Of a stretch of DNA of 41,666 nt, positions 6,289 through 14,515 are shown one piece after another. The position numbers and the translations under genes were made by a program. Under the pieces are notes generated by a model that was given only the letters and a program-made list of their open reading frames with translations, was not told where the DNA came from and made no database searches. Each line of letters begins with the position of its first letter. The first letter of the stretch is position 1. The DNA lies in assembly GCA_944377385.1 (NCBI GenBank), contig CALWET010000013.1:1-41666 (forward strand), read 5' to 3'. This DNA is from an uncultured Lachnospiraceae bacterium. GTDB taxonomy: Bacteria; Bacillota; Clostridia; Lachnospirales; Lachnospiraceae.

Positions 6289-7155
6289 ATGAAAAGATCC
6301 AGAATCTTCACCATCACCGCAGCCCTTATAGCAGCCCTTTCCCTTTCAGCCTGCGGAGGCTCAGAAAGCGAGACCGAAGCAGCTGCCCAGACCGAAGCAG
6401 CCGCAGAAGGAGCATCTTCCGAAGCTCTGACTGAGATAAAGGTAGGTGCAAGCCCTGCACCCCACGCAGAGATACTTGCTGCTGCAGAACCTGTACTCAA
6501 CGAAGCCGGCTATACCCTCGATATCGTTGAATATACAGACTATGTACAGCCCAACCTGGCACTTGAGGCCGGAGAGCTGGATGCAAACTACTTCCAGCAC
6601 GGACCCTATCTGGAGCAGTTCAATGAGGAGCAGGGCACGGACCTGACAAGCGCAGGCACCATACATTATGAGCCCTTTGGAATATATGCCGGAAAGACCT
6701 CAAGCCTTGACGAGCTCCAGGAAGGCGCTACTGTAGCAGTGCCCAATGACACGACCAATGAAGCCAGAGCGCTCCTGCTCCTTGAGGCTCAGGGACTCCT
6801 CAAGCTCAAGGAAGGTGCCGGTCTCAACGCCACCAGAAATGATATAGAAGAAAATCCTCTGGATCTGGAGATACTGGAGGTAGAGGCAGCCCAGATACCC
6901 CTTTCACTTCAGGATGTGGATATCGCAGTCATCAATGGAAACTATGCGATAGATGCCGGCCTCAAGGTCAGTGATGCCCTTGCAGTGGAGGCCTCTGATT
7001 CTGAAGCCGCCGTTACCTACGGCAATGTAGTAGCCGTAAGGACCGGAGACGAGAGCGGTGAAAAGGCTACCGCCCTTGTGGAAGCTCTCAAGAGCGATAC
7101 CGTAAAGGCCTTCATAGAGGAGACCTATGCAGGCGCAGTAGTAGCTATGTTCTAA
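6289..7155 (+). CDS. metQ: Methionine-binding lipoprotein MetQ
   Basis: The substrate-binding protein of MetNIQ, anchored outside the membrane. A signal peptide ends in lipobox LSAC with the lipidated Cys at residue 22, followed by an acidic, alanine-rich linker (about 23-47). The NlpA/MetQ fold follows from IKVGASPAPHAEIL, with the typical YTDYVQPNLALEAGELDANYFQH stretch described here only by its pattern. RBS AGAGGAG lies upstream of ATG 6289. The end (GAVVAMF) is normal for the family and a strong terminator follows. Confidence 0.95.
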   Translation: MKRSRIFTITAALIAALSLSACGGSESETEAAAQTEAAAEGASSEALTEIKVGASPAPHAEILAAAEPVLNEAGYTLDIVEYTDYVQPNLALEAGELDANYFQHGPYLEQFNEEQGTDLTSAGTIHYEPFGIYAGKTSSLDELQEGATVAVPNDTTNEARALLLLEAQGLLKLKEGAGLNATRNDIEENPLDLEILEVEAAQIPLSLQDVDIAVINGNYAIDAGLKVSDALAVEASDSEAAVTYGNVVAVRTGDESGEKATALVEALKSDTVKAFIEETYAGAVVAMF

Positions 7156-7187
7156 GGCTCATAACAGATAAGTACATATATCATATA

Positions 7188-7233
7188 AACGGAGCATCTC
7201 ATGGCCGCAGACCTTAGGATGCTCCGTTTTCTT
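7188..7233 (+). terminator. Terminator of metNIQ
   Basis: An 11-bp stem AACGGAGCATC (7188-7198) / GATGCTCCGTT (7218-7228) is followed by a T-rich run. The stem is close to symmetric in flanks, so it may also serve the convergent gene ending at 7263. Confidence 0.8.
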
Positions 7234-7262
7234 ATTTGAAGCTCGGAGCATAGGCTCAAATT

Positions 7263-7532
7263 TTATTTTGCTTCTACAAACCATCTGCTGCCTTCCTGAA
7301 AAAGATAGGACTCTCTGCCTCCTATGAGCACGGTATAACGTATGCCTCCTCCTCCGACTTTCTGTGATGTGGCCCGGCATTTGTAAAGCACCCGTTCTAT
7401 AGGATAGACCCTGCCATGGTCCCAGCGTATATATCTTGGATTTATGACGCCCTCCTTGTCTACATCGAGATTTACTGAGACATATGCCTTATGACATAAT
7501 TTTTCTCCTGTATGATCGGCCTTATCTGTCAT
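7263..7532 (-). CDS. Small protein of an SOS-like cassette, unknown function
   Basis: An 89-residue soluble protein (MTDKADHTGEKLCHKAYVSV... ending SRWFVEAK). It contains KAYVSVNLDVDKEGVINP and an IRYTVLIGGRESYLF strand pattern; two Cys (CHK, CRA) are present. I recall similar short ORFs beside XRE/Y-polymerase cassettes in Lachnospiraceae but cannot name a family. ATG 7532 is chosen because GGGAGGG lies 6 nt upstream, against ATG 7550 or 7547, which precede that site. It is divergent from the XRE gene and has its own near-consensus promoter (TTGACA at 7675-7680, TATAAT at 7653-7658) framed by CGAAC boxes, so it is probably co-regulated with the cassette. Confidence 0.7.
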   Translation of the reverse strand: MTDKADHTGEKLCHKAYVSVNLDVDKEGVINPRYIRWDHGRVYPIERVLYKCRATSQKVGGGGIRYTVLIGGRESYLFQEGSRWFVEAK

Positions 7533-7589
7533 GCTCTGCCCTCCCATCATGAAAAACAGCTCAAGGCTCTGTTTTATGAAATAAATATA

Positions 7590-7705
7590 TTGACCTACGG
7601 TATTTCGTGTGCTATCATATTTTACGAACGATATTTCGTATAATTCAAAGTCATTATAACATGGATCTCGCTTATGTCAACACTTTTACATGAAATATCG
7701 TTCGT
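7590..7705. promoter_or_regulatory. Divergent promoters with CGAAC-N4-TTTCG operator boxes
   Basis: Plus strand: TTGACC (7590-7595), 17 bp, TATCAT (7613-7618) for the XRE operon. Minus strand: TTGACA (7675-7680), 16 bp, TATAAT (7653-7658) for the small gene. Operator-like boxes: ACGAACGATATTTCGT (7624-7639) at the plus start site, its reverse copy GAAATATCGTTCGT (7692-7705) upstream of the minus -35, and a half-box CGGTATTTCGT (7598-7608) in the plus spacer. The core CGAAC-N4-TTTCG is one base off the symmetric form CGAAC-N4-GTTCG of the Bacillus LexA/DinR box. It may be a LexA site or the site of the adjacent XRE protein. Confidence 0.7.
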
Positions 7706-7765
7706 GTAGCATTCACAGCAATACGGGCAGCTTTATTTCATACTTATATTTAAAAGAGGCAGCTT

Positions 7766-8164
7766 ATGATATTCAAGGACAGATTAAAGGAAAAGCGCAC
7801 TGAGGCAGGCCTTACCCAGGCAGAGCTTGCGGGCATGGCAGGAGTCACCCCTCGCACCATACAGAACTACGAGCTTGGCAGCAGGCGTCCCTCAAATATG
7901 GAGATCATCCAGAGGATAGCCGATGCCCTGGGTACTACTGCAGATTATCTCCTCGGGAGCAGCGGAGCTTATGTCATGGAGGCCCAACGCAGATATGGCT
8001 CCTCAGCAGCCCGTGACATAGACGAGCTGGTCAGTGAAGTCACCGGCATGTTTGCCGGAGGCAGGCTCAGTGATGAGGCCCTCGACGGAGCCATGAGGGC
8101 GCTCAACGATGCCTATTGGATAGCCAAGGAACGCAATAAAAAATATGCCTCAAAAAGGCAATAG
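7766..8164 (+). CDS. XRE-family transcriptional regulator
   Basis: The 132-residue protein starts with a Cro/C1-type helix-turn-helix (about residues 5-60: RLKEKRTEAGLTQAELAGMAG then TPRTIQNYELGSRRPS), followed by a short helical C-terminal part that probably dimerises. An AGAGG site precedes ATG 7766. Together with the ImmA/IrrE peptidase 14 bp downstream it forms the regulator-protease pair known from ICEBs1 ImmR/ImmA and DdrO/IrrE: the protease cleaves the repressor on DNA damage or signalling. Direct regulation of the CGAAC boxes upstream is inferred. Confidence 0.85.
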   Translation: MIFKDRLKEKRTEAGLTQAELAGMAGVTPRTIQNYELGSRRPSNMEIIQRIADALGTTADYLLGSSGAYVMEAQRRYGSSAARDIDELVSEVTGMFAGGRLSDEALDGAMRALNDAYWIAKERNKKYASKRQ

Positions 8165-8177
8165 GAGGCACTTTTTG

Positions 8178-8687
8178 ATGAGCAGCAGATCTCTGCCAGA
8201 GACCGGCAGGAGCCTCGTAAAGCGTTTCGGCACCAGAGATCCCTTTGTCATAGCTCAAGGGCTTGGCATAGAGGTGCTTTTCTGTGATGGCTTTGGACCT
8301 TTAAAAGGCATGTACCGGGTAATAAAAAGGAATCGTTTCATATTCATAAACAAAGAGTTGGACCTAAGGATGCAGCGCATAGTCTGTGCCCATGAGTTAG
8401 GCCATGATCAGCTGCACCGAAGCCTTGCAAAGTCCTCCTCCCTCAGGGAATTCATGCTCTATGACATGACCACAAAGCCTGAATACGAAGCAAACATAGT
8501 CGCTGCCGAGATCCTGCTGGATACGGATAAGGTGCTGGACTATATCTACGGATATGGCTATACCTCCGAGCAGATAGCCAGTGCCATGGATACGGATATC
8601 AATCTGGTAGCCTTGAAGATCGCACATCTGGCAGAGACCGGATATGACCTTCGTCCCATTGAGCATCGCAATGATTTTCTGAAGTAG
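8178..8687 (+). CDS. ImmA/IrrE-type metallopeptidase
   Basis: A 169-residue zinc peptidase of the ImmA/IrrE (COG2856) family, with the HExxH motif HELGH at residues 72-76 and downstream acidic residues in EANIVAAEILLD that supply the third zinc ligand in the family. By analogy it inactivates the XRE protein encoded just upstream. ATG 8178 is selected: AGGAGG at 8163-8168 lies 9 nt before it. A TTG one codon earlier is possible. The upstream in-frame ATG at 8145 lies inside the XRE gene and has no ribosome site. Confidence 0.85.
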   Translation: MSSRSLPETGRSLVKRFGTRDPFVIAQGLGIEVLFCDGFGPLKGMYRVIKRNRFIFINKELDLRMQRIVCAHELGHDQLHRSLAKSSSLREFMLYDMTTKPEYEANIVAAEILLDTDKVLDYIYGYGYTSEQIASAMDTDINLVALKIAHLAETGYDLRPIEHRNDFLK

Positions 8688-8731
8688 GGAACAGCAGCAT
8701 CTACTATGTACAGAAAGGAGGCAGCCGAGGC

Positions 8732-10240
8732 ATGAAGCAGCGCACCTATATCGCCATCGACCTGAAAAGCTTTTATGCTTCGGTGGAATGCCGTGAGCGT
8801 GGACTGGACCCGCTGGACACAAACCTTGTAGTCGCAGATGAAAGCCGAACAGACAAGACCATCTGTCTGGCAGTCACTCCATCTCTCAAGAGCTATGGCA
8901 TCTCCGGGCGCGGAAGGCTGTTTGAGGTCAAGCAGCGCATCAGAGAGGCAAACGAGGGACGTCGGCATGACGCACCTGGGCACAGGCTCCTTGGCTCGTC
9001 ATCCTTCTTTTCCGAGCTGCAGAAGGATCCATCCCTGGCCATCGACTTCATCATCGCACCTCCCCGCATGGCCTATTACATGGAGTACAGCACCCGCATC
9101 TATCAGATCTACATGAAATATGTCGCACCGGAGGACATCATCGTCTATTCCATCGACGAGGTATTCATGGATGTCACCGATTACCTCGCTACCTATGGCC
9201 TGTCTCCCCATGACCTTGCCATGAAGATGATCCTGGATGTCCTGTCGTCCACCGGCATCACGGCAACTGCCGGCATAGGCACGAACCTCTATCTCAGCAA
9301 GGTGGCAATGGATATAGTTGCCAAGCACATACCAGCAGACAAAAATGGAGTCCGCATTGCCGAGCTGGACGAGATGAGCTACCGCAGAAGGCTATGGTCA
9401 CACCAGCCCCTTACGGATTTTTGGCGAGTTGGCAGAGGCTATGCCCGAAGGCTTGAGGAAAATGGAATGTTCACCATGGGGGATGTGGCCCGCCGCTCCA
9501 TCACTGATGAGGATCTGCTTTACAGGCTATTTGGAAAAAATACTGAGCTGCTGATCGACCATGCCTGGGGCTGGGAGCCCTGCACCATCGAAGCGGTAAA
9601 GGCCTACAGGCCTGAAAACAACAGCCTCGGTTCAGGACAGGTCCTTCATGAGCCCTATGAAGCAGATAAGGCCAGGCTCGTACTCAAAGAAATGGCAGAT
9701 CTCCTATCCCTGGATCTGGTGGACAAGGGCTTTGTCACTGATCAGCTTGTCGTTACCATTGGCTACGATATAGAAAATCTGACTGATCCCGAACGCCGGA
9801 GCAGGTATCACGGTGAGATCGTAAGGGATCATTATGGACGTCAGATCCCAAAGCACGCCCATGGCACCATCAATCTGGGTAACTATACCTCCTCCACAAG
9901 GCGGATCATGGATGCGGCAGGGGAGCTATTTGACCGTATCACTGACAAGAGCCTGCTCATACGAAGGCTCAACATCACAGCAAACCATGTGGTAAAGGAG
10001 GCCTCTGCTCCAGCCTCAAAAGAAAGCTTTGAACAGCTCGACCTCTTCACCGACTATGCGGCACTGGATGCTAAACGAAGGCAGGAGGCCGAAGAGCTGG
10101 CCCGGGAAAAGAAGGTACAAAAGGCCATGCTGGACATCAAGAAAAAATTTGGAAAGAATGCCGTCCTCAAAGGGATGAATCTTGAAGAGGGCGCAACAGC
10201 AAAGGACCGCAATGCACAGATAGGCGGGCACAAGGCCTGA
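8732..10240 (+). CDS. Y-family translesion DNA polymerase (UmuC/DinB-like)
   Basis: A 502-residue damage-bypass polymerase. Catalytic motifs are intact: IAIDLKSFYASVE with D10 at the N-terminus and YSIDE with D142/E143. The helix-hairpin-helix region follows (RLWSHQPLTDFWRVGRGY...), then the little finger. A beta-clamp binding motif QLDLF sits at residues 435-439, followed by a lysine-rich helical tail. The RBS AAAGGAGG is 10 nt upstream. The UmuC-like length (over 420 residues) and the downstream YolD-like partner match the B. subtilis UvrX/YqjW-YolD pairing and suggest damage-induced expression from the promoter at 7590. Confidence 0.9.
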   Translation: MKQRTYIAIDLKSFYASVECRERGLDPLDTNLVVADESRTDKTICLAVTPSLKSYGISGRGRLFEVKQRIREANEGRRHDAPGHRLLGSSSFFSELQKDPSLAIDFIIAPPRMAYYMEYSTRIYQIYMKYVAPEDIIVYSIDEVFMDVTDYLATYGLSPHDLAMKMILDVLSSTGITATAGIGTNLYLSKVAMDIVAKHIPADKNGVRIAELDEMSYRRRLWSHQPLTDFWRVGRGYARRLEENGMFTMGDVARRSITDEDLLYRLFGKNTELLIDHAWGWEPCTIEAVKAYRPENNSLGSGQVLHEPYEADKARLVLKEMADLLSLDLVDKGFVTDQLVVTIGYDIENLTDPERRSRYHGEIVRDHYGRQIPKHAHGTINLGNYTSSTRRIMDAAGELFDRITDKSLLIRRLNITANHVVKEASAPASKESFEQLDLFTDYAALDAKRRQEAEELAREKKVQKAMLDIKKKFGKNAVLKGMNLEEGATAKDRNAQIGGHKA

Positions 10241-10248
10241 TTCATAAT

Positions 10249-10713
10249 ATGACACACAAAATGATACGTAATGATGATGAAAATAAAGAAAAGACAGCTA
10301 TGATCGCTTCAGAAGATCCTTACAGCGACATCATCGGCCTGCCACACCATGTCTCAGTTAAACGGCTTCAGATGCCCATGTCAGACAGGGCTGCACAGTT
10401 TTCTCCCTTTGCTGCTCTGACTGGCTATGAGGAGGCCATCCATGAGACGGGACGTCTGACGGACAGCAGACTCGGCCTCAGTGAGGATGAAAAAGCTGCA
10501 CTTGACAGAAAGCAGCAATGGCTCTACGAAAGGATAACCGAGCACCCCAGGATAAGCGTCACCTATTTTATAGCCGATGAAAAAAAAGAAGGAGGCACAT
10601 ATGTCAAAAAAAGCGGCCTCCTTAAAAAGATGGACAGGTACGAGCGCTGGCTGATGCTGGATGACGGAACAAGGATATGCATAGATGACATATACGAGCT
10701 AAACCTGGAATAG
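10249..10713 (+). CDS. YolD-like protein
   Basis: A 154-residue protein with the YolD-like signature: a SDIIGLPHHVSVKRLQMP segment, RAAQFSPFAALTGYEEAI, then a C-terminal beta half (YFIADEKKEGGTYVKKSG ... LMLDDGTRICIDDIYELNLE). Such proteins accompany Y-family polymerases and are thought to act as UmuD-like partners; the mechanism is not settled. It follows the polymerase stop by 8 nt. No clear ribosome site precedes ATG 10249, so translation may be coupled; ATG 10297 (MIASEDPY) is an alternative that keeps the whole conserved region. No convincing terminator follows. Confidence 0.85.
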   Translation: MTHKMIRNDDENKEKTAMIASEDPYSDIIGLPHHVSVKRLQMPMSDRAAQFSPFAALTGYEEAIHETGRLTDSRLGLSEDEKAALDRKQQWLYERITEHPRISVTYFIADEKKEGGTYVKKSGLLKKMDRYERWLMLDDGTRICIDDIYELNLE

Positions 10714-10793
10714 CTCCGCTCTCACTCAAGCTGAAATAGCTCAATTTTCCTCAAGCTGGGATGGATCCGTTTCCCTAAAGCAGCTCAGTCCCC

Positions 10794-11939
10794 TCATGCA
10801 TGTCGTTTACCCCCCCCCTCAGGATCTTTATAGGGATAGATACGATAATAGGTATCCTTGTGCTTTTTAGCCTCATACATGGCAGCATCCGCCATGCGCA
10901 GCATGGCTGTGAGCTTTATATCTTCACGATTCGCATAGACTGCTCCCATGGAGATATTTATGTCCATGTCATAGGCCTCCTTCAGCCCCCTCCTGAGCCT
11001 GTCACGCAGGTTGATCAGCTTGTTCTTTACAAAGGCTTCCTTTATATAGCCGTTCATCTTCATAAGGACTATGAATTCATCGCCGCCATAGCGTCCGATT
11101 ATATCATTATTCCTGAAGCAGCTCATGAGTATATCACCTATCGAGGCAAGTATCCTGTCCCCGGCCTCATGGCCTCTGGTATCATTTATGCTCTTGAAAT
11201 CATCCACATCCATAAATATCAGTATGCAGCTGGTGTTTGGATTGGATATGTCCAGATACTTATGACTGAGCTCAAAGAAATAGCTCTTATTGCATATGGA
11301 GGAGAGCACGTCCTTTTGACTCATCTCCCTATAATGATCCGACAGCTGATAGGTCTTTACCCTCAGGCTGTTCATCAGGTTCATGACACCCAGAGAAAAA
11401 ACTATTGCAAATGCAGACAGCACCATATCCGTCGTCGCAAAAAACCTGTGCTTTACGCCAACGGTCAGGACAAGGAACAGTATCTCCATGGCTGAGAGGA
11501 TGATGATGTGCCAGTAATATGGCAGGAAGAAAAGTGCCGGCAATGCCACGAGAAGCAGCGGAAAAAACTGAGCTGAGGTAGCATTTGCCATAGTATCCAG
11601 CAATATGCATGGAATAAACAGCATCAGCTCAAAAACGACACAAAGTACGTTTGTATATCTGCCCTTTGGCTCGGAAAAGTGGCGATTTAGAAAATAATAT
11701 ACAACAAACAGAAAACAAAAAGGTATGAACAGATAGTGATACAAGGACGCATGCCAATTTGGAAGGAAGAACGGCGTTATAAAATATATCACAAGAAAAA
11801 CTATGGGCGTAGTTATGCAGGCACCCTTTAGCATTATAAAATTGGAAGCCTCAAGCTCTGTTCTGTGATCGTTAAAAAACATTTTGCGGCTTTCGTATCG
11901 TTCTATGATATTTTCAAATAAAAGCTTTATATTTTCCAT
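10794..11939 (-). CDS. Membrane diguanylate cyclase (GGDEF)
   Basis: A 381-residue c-di-GMP synthase. About six transmembrane helices occupy residues 40-205, with no obvious extracytoplasmic sensor domain, then a GGDEF domain. The catalytic motif GRYGGDEF (GGDEF at 285-289), the metal-binding FMDVDDFKSIND and an inhibitory I-site RNND (276-279, five residues before GGDEF) are all intact. It should therefore be active and product-inhibited. It is the last gene of the long minus-strand directon, 21 nt after the hybrid kinase. A run of nine G lies in the last codons (10810-10818); slippage there would alter only the C-terminal few residues. Confidence 0.92.
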   Translation of the reverse strand: MENIKLLFENIIERYESRKMFFNDHRTELEASNFIMLKGACITTPIVFLVIYFITPFFLPNWHASLYHYLFIPFCFLFVVYYFLNRHFSEPKGRYTNVLCVVFELMLFIPCILLDTMANATSAQFFPLLLVALPALFFLPYYWHIIILSAMEILFLVLTVGVKHRFFATTDMVLSAFAIVFSLGVMNLMNSLRVKTYQLSDHYREMSQKDVLSSICNKSYFFELSHKYLDISNPNTSCILIFMDVDDFKSINDTRGHEAGDRILASIGDILMSCFRNNDIIGRYGGDEFIVLMKMNGYIKEAFVKNKLINLRDRLRRGLKEAYDMDINISMGAVYANREDIKLTAMLRMADAAMYEAKKHKDTYYRIYPYKDPEGGGKRHA

Positions 11940-11960
11940 GCCTCAAAATGCCAGCACCTA

Positions 11961-14162
11961 TCAGGATTCATGCCTGTTCAGGTACTTCTCCAGTGTTATG
12001 ACCATATTTTTCAGATCTATGGGCTTTAATATGCTGTCATTCATCCCAGCGGCCTTTTGAGCGGCAATGTCCTCTGCAAAGGCATTTGCCGTCACCGCTA
12101 TGATGGGCACGTTCATGCTGTCTCTTCTTTTAAGAGCCCTTATGCGCCTGCTGGCTTCACATCCATCCATAACAGGCATCTGCATATCCATAAGTATGAT
12201 GTCAAAGCTTCCTTCCTCTGAAGCCTTGAATATCTCCAGAGCCTCACTGCCATTCCAGGCCTTTGTGACTCTGGCTCCAAAGGAGCCAAGCAGCTCCTCT
12301 GCGATCTCCATATTTATCTCGTTGTCTTCAACAAGGAGCACATTGGCATCCTTGAGCTTTTCCCCGGCCAAAGGAGCCTTCTCCTCTGTCTTCGTTCCTT
12401 CGTCAGACACCGGGGAGCCCTGAGCCTTGAGCAGTGTCAGCACCACCGTAAATTCCGTGCCTTTATCTATCTCGCTCTTTACGTTTATCTCGCCGTTCAT
12501 ATAGGTCACAAGACTGCGCACTATCGGCATCCCAAGACCGGTACCAAGGCTGTTCCTGCTGGAAAAACGATCTTCCTGATAATAGGGTTCAAAAAGATGC
12601 GGCAAAAACTCTTGACTCATTCCAATGCCATCATCCTTTACACTCAAAGTATATCTTATACTGTCTCCCAATTCAAGCTGCTCCAGCCCCACATATATGC
12701 ACCCGCCTCTGTTGGTGAATTTGACGGCATTTGAAACCAGGTTGTTCACTATCTGTACTATCCTGTCAGGGTCTCCCAGTACAGGAGAAATGTCTCTGTC
12801 GATATCCGTTTCAAAAGCCTTTCCCTGGGAAAGAGCCTGGAGCCTGAAGCTTTCAAGGGACTCGGAGATACAGTCTGCCATGCAGAAGCTGCGTTCATTG
12901 AAGCTGAGCCTTCCCTGTTCTGCCTTTGACATGTCCAGGATGTCATTTATCAAGGTCAGAAGCTGCCTGCCGGAATAATTTATCTTTTTCAGATGATCCT
13001 CTACCTTTTCCCTGTCGTCAAGCCTCTCCAGGGCAAGCTCCGTCATGCCAAGTATGGCATTAAGAGGCGTCCTCATGTCATGGGACATGTTGTTGAAAAA
13101 GCTCTGCTTGGCCTTCAGATTCTGATCCGAGAGAGCAAGGGCATCCTTCAGCATCTCACGTTCCTGGATCTGCTTCATTTTTTGCTCATTGACCTCTCTG
13201 AAGCAGAGCAGCACCTCGTCCTTGTCAAGGGATTCATCAAATCTCAGGCTTACATTTACCCATCTGTACTCTCCGTCAAAATCCCTCAGAAAATCTCCTC
13301 CAAAATCTCTGGCCCTGTTTTCTATAAGCTTTTTTATATTGTCTATGGAAAAGCTGTCGCAGAAATCCTTGAAGGCGCTCTCCTCTATGACTTCTCCGGC
13401 TATCCTGATGAAATCATCGTATCTGCCCTTGTCAGGCATCCTGCTGCGGACATGGTTAGAACCCCTGACCAGCTCATAGGTGCCGTCGGCATAATTGACC
13501 CTGTAAAGGCCATAGTAGGTGTTACCCAGTGCCCTGATGGTGGACAAAAGCCTTTCCTTGCTGGCCTTTTCCCTCATGCTCCTCCGTATGGTGGCGGCAT
13601 TTCCTGCAATAAACATCAGCAATATGAAAGAAAAGATATATATGTATGTCCTCAGGCTGCGAAGCATCTCTCTGTAGGGCATGGTCACAATGGACCAGCC
13701 CCCGTCACCGGTGCCGGCATAGTATACGCCCCTTTTTGATCCCTCAAGGTCTATTACAAAATCATCGTATTCAGACAGCTTACCAGCCTGGATGAGCTCT
13801 GAAAGCTCTCTAACATAGGACTCAAGCTCCTCAGCACCGGCATCTATCCCCGTATCATAATATATGAGCTTTCCCTCTTTATCGCACAGGAAATATGAAT
13901 AGCCTCCAAGATACAGGTCCAGATCCGCATCCATGTGCAGCTCTCCATCTTCATTTATATATTCTGAGGCATATATCCCGGCAAGGGCCGTATAGCTTAC
14001 GAAGCTGTATCTCAAAAGGGCATGATAAAGTATGACTACCGCCATGAATATGGCTGCCATAGCCATGACCACCGTAAGTATGTTCAGCCAGAAATCCTTT
14101 AAAAAGCCCTTGAGGACGGCTGACTTAGTTTTTTCGGATCTTACGTTCCTGTCCATGCTCAA
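11961..14162 (-). CDS. Hybrid sensor histidine kinase with receiver domain
   Basis: A 733-residue membrane kinase. TM1 lies at about 26-50, an extracytoplasmic sensor of about 120 residues follows, and TM2 at about 172-192. A PAS-like segment (about 200-335) precedes the HisKA helix FFNNMSHDMRTPLNAILG with His361, a HATPase_c domain (NLVSNAVKF, DDGIGM, GTGLGMPIV boxes) and a C-terminal REC with Asp659 in ILMDMQMPVMDG. Its ATG overlaps the HPt stop (ATGA). With the HPt and the REC-HD-GYP protein next door it gives a full phosphorelay: His-Asp-His-Asp ending on a c-di-GMP phosphodiesterase. The signal is unknown. Confidence 0.92.
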   Translation of the reverse strand: MSMDRNVRSEKTKSAVLKGFLKDFWLNILTVVMAMAAIFMAVVILYHALLRYSFVSYTALAGIYASEYINEDGELHMDADLDLYLGGYSYFLCDKEGKLIYYDTGIDAGAEELESYVRELSELIQAGKLSEYDDFVIDLEGSKRGVYYAGTGDGGWSIVTMPYREMLRSLRTYIYIFSFILLMFIAGNAATIRRSMREKASKERLLSTIRALGNTYYGLYRVNYADGTYELVRGSNHVRSRMPDKGRYDDFIRIAGEVIEESAFKDFCDSFSIDNIKKLIENRARDFGGDFLRDFDGEYRWVNVSLRFDESLDKDEVLLCFREVNEQKMKQIQEREMLKDALALSDQNLKAKQSFFNNMSHDMRTPLNAILGMTELALERLDDREKVEDHLKKINYSGRQLLTLINDILDMSKAEQGRLSFNERSFCMADCISESLESFRLQALSQGKAFETDIDRDISPVLGDPDRIVQIVNNLVSNAVKFTNRGGCIYVGLEQLELGDSIRYTLSVKDDGIGMSQEFLPHLFEPYYQEDRFSSRNSLGTGLGMPIVRSLVTYMNGEINVKSEIDKGTEFTVVLTLLKAQGSPVSDEGTKTEEKAPLAGEKLKDANVLLVEDNEINMEIAEELLGSFGARVTKAWNGSEALEIFKASEEGSFDIILMDMQMPVMDGCEASRRIRALKRRDSMNVPIIAVTANAFAEDIAAQKAAGMNDSILKPIDLKNMVITLEKYLNRHES

Positions 14163-14515
14163 AGCTGCTCCGGCAGCGCAGAGAGCAGCCTCTCATATAG
14201 CGGATCTATCTCTGACATAAGCTCCTCCGCCTCAGACCATCTGTCTGCACGCATGAGCCTGACCTGTTCTGAAAACAGTTCAAACAGCCTGTCGGCTGAC
14301 ACATTGCCGCATATACCCTTGAGTGTATGGGCGCAGCCAAAGGCAGCCTCCCTGTCTCCTTCAAGGAAGGCTTTTTTCAGTCCCTGGAAATTCTCATCTT
14401 TTTTCAGCTTTGCAAGTATCCTGAGGAAAAGCCCTTCATTTCCCATAACCCGGGACAGGGCTCCATCCACATCTATGCCTGCATCCGTCAGTCTGTCATA
14501 AATTGCCTTTTCCAT
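14159..14515 (-). CDS. Stand-alone HPt phosphotransfer protein
   Basis: A 118-residue four-helix protein with the histidine phosphotransfer motif AHTLKGICGNV (phosphoacceptor His at residue 63). It is expected to shuttle phosphate between the hybrid kinase REC and the HD-GYP response regulator. ATG 14515 has AAAGAGG 6 nt upstream; the upstream ATG at 14521 abuts that site. The start lies 20 nt inside the preceding HD-GYP gene and its stop overlaps the kinase start by 4 nt, so the three relay genes are tightly coupled. Confidence 0.88.
   Translation of the reverse strand: MEKAIYDRLTDAGIDVDGALSRVMGNEGLFLRILAKLKKDENFQGLKKAFLEGDREAAFGCAHTLKGICGNVSADRLFELFSEQVRLMRADRWSEAEELMSEIDPLYERLLSALPEQL

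Noticed and set aside
10714..10793. Bidirectional terminator between the YolD-like and GGDEF genes
   Set aside because: Only weak 4-bp pairings and a 9-bp direct repeat (CTCAAGCTG at 10725 and 10750) are present; no stem with a U-tract on either strand.
12993..13739. Plus-strand frame of 248 codons inside the hybrid kinase gene
   Set aside because: Antisense shadow of the kinase; no ribosome site or domain.
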